Shown in pieces: positions 63,770 to 64,000 of a stretch of DNA of 64,000 bases. The stretch is from positions 1 through 64,000 of the forward strand of contig NZ_JAMBNZ010000006.1 in assembly GCF_023715365.1 (NCBI RefSeq), in the 5' to 3' direction. The notes under the pieces were generated by a model that was given only the letters and a program-made list of their open reading frames with translations, was not told the origin of the DNA and ran no database searches. Both the position numbers and the translations under genes were made by a program. Positions within the stretch are counted from its first letter, which is position 1. Every line of letters begins with the position of its first letter. Origin of the DNA: Georgenia satyanarayanai. Its GTDB lineage: Bacteria; Actinomycetota; Actinomycetes; Actinomycetales; Actinomycetaceae.

Positions 63770-64000
63770 TGTGGACCCCCTAGTTATTCGGTTGTGTGTT
63801 GCGAAGTCTGGCGTTCAGGAATGGCCCTGTCAATGGTCAACACCGAAATGGAAACGCTACCCGCCATGGACGCTCAAGGCACCCCCCCGAGCCGGAGCGC
63901 GGGACCAGCCAGAAGCACCAGACTGGCACACCACCACCCCCGCCGGAGCCGAATCGCATCTACACGTGCACGCCGCCCCGCCGCCCGGCGCAGACGGTAC
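63770..64000. other. Upstream region of the secreted-protein cluster
   Basis: The 231 bases to the window end hold no gene I can support. The part nearest the start codon (63770-63860) is comparatively AT-rich (for example TAGTTATTCGGTTGTGTGTTG) and probably carries the leftward promoter; no hexamers are compelling. The far end is GC-rich. Confidence 0.4.

Overview
This is a high-GC actinobacterial chromosome segment that spans the replication origin. Gene content and order (pcnA, a NUDIX gene, a DUF6049 gene, murJ, trxB, trxA ... parB, parA, rsmG, jag, yidC, yidD, rnpA, rpmH, dnaA, oriC, dnaN, gnd, recF, DUF721, gyrB, gyrA, DUF3566, tRNA-Ile, tRNA-Ala, ppi, rhomboid, crgA, DUF881, sortase, pabA/trpG, pknB, pknA, pbpA, rodA, pstP, fhaB, fhaA, tRNA-Leu) match the conserved actinobacterial origin region known from Mycobacterium. 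The class E sortase, the gnd between dnaN and recF, and the MATE and PadR/MFS insertions suggest a Micrococcales-type organism (Cellulomonas- or Georgenia-like). That placement is inference; no 16S rRNA gene is present.

Left part (1-13 kb): the end of an ISL3-family insertion sequence abuts dnaB, which carries a full-length 426-residue intein with a LAGLIDADG homing endonuclease. A cluster of DnaA boxes lies behind dnaB, followed by a MATE transporter. Next come the rpsF-ssb-rpsR-rplI operon, a threonine aldolase, a class A penicillin-binding protein and a PadR-ino1 pair divergent from an MFS transporter, with a clear palindromic operator between them.

Middle-left part (13-28 kb): beta-carbonic anhydrase, a CCA-adding enzyme, the NUDIX-DUF6049-MurJ overlapping operon (MurJ fused to a pseudokinase), thioredoxin reductase/thioredoxin, an aminotransferase, a D-Ala-D-Ala ligase-like protein, and parA-parB. 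Between parA and rsmG lies about 2 kb with no convincing gene but six parS sites. I read it as the chromosomal centromere.

Origin core (30-45 kb): rsmG-jag-yidC-yidD-rnpA-rpmH runs leftward and dnaA-oriC-dnaN-gnd-recF-DUF721-gyrB-gyrA-DUF3566 rightward. DnaA boxes lie in the dnaA promoter, in the dnaA-dnaN gap, before gyrB, before dnaB and behind the rhomboid gene.

Right part (45-59.7 kb): two tRNAs, small membrane proteins, cyclophilin, rhomboid protease, CrgA, DUF881, sortase, pabA/trpG, and the leftward fhaA-fhaB-pstP-rodA-pbpA-pknA-pknB operon. This operon couples Ser/Thr phosphorylation to septal and lateral peptidoglycan synthesis; MurJ and FhaA belong to the same regulatory axis in mycobacteria.

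Accessory end (59.7-64 kb): beyond tRNA-Leu(CAG) the conserved order stops. A frameshifted excisionase remnant, a decayed lipoprotein gene, and a leftward module of a secreted 165-residue protein, an ABC ATPase and two integral membrane proteins look like an island using the tRNA as attachment site. The function of that module is unknown.
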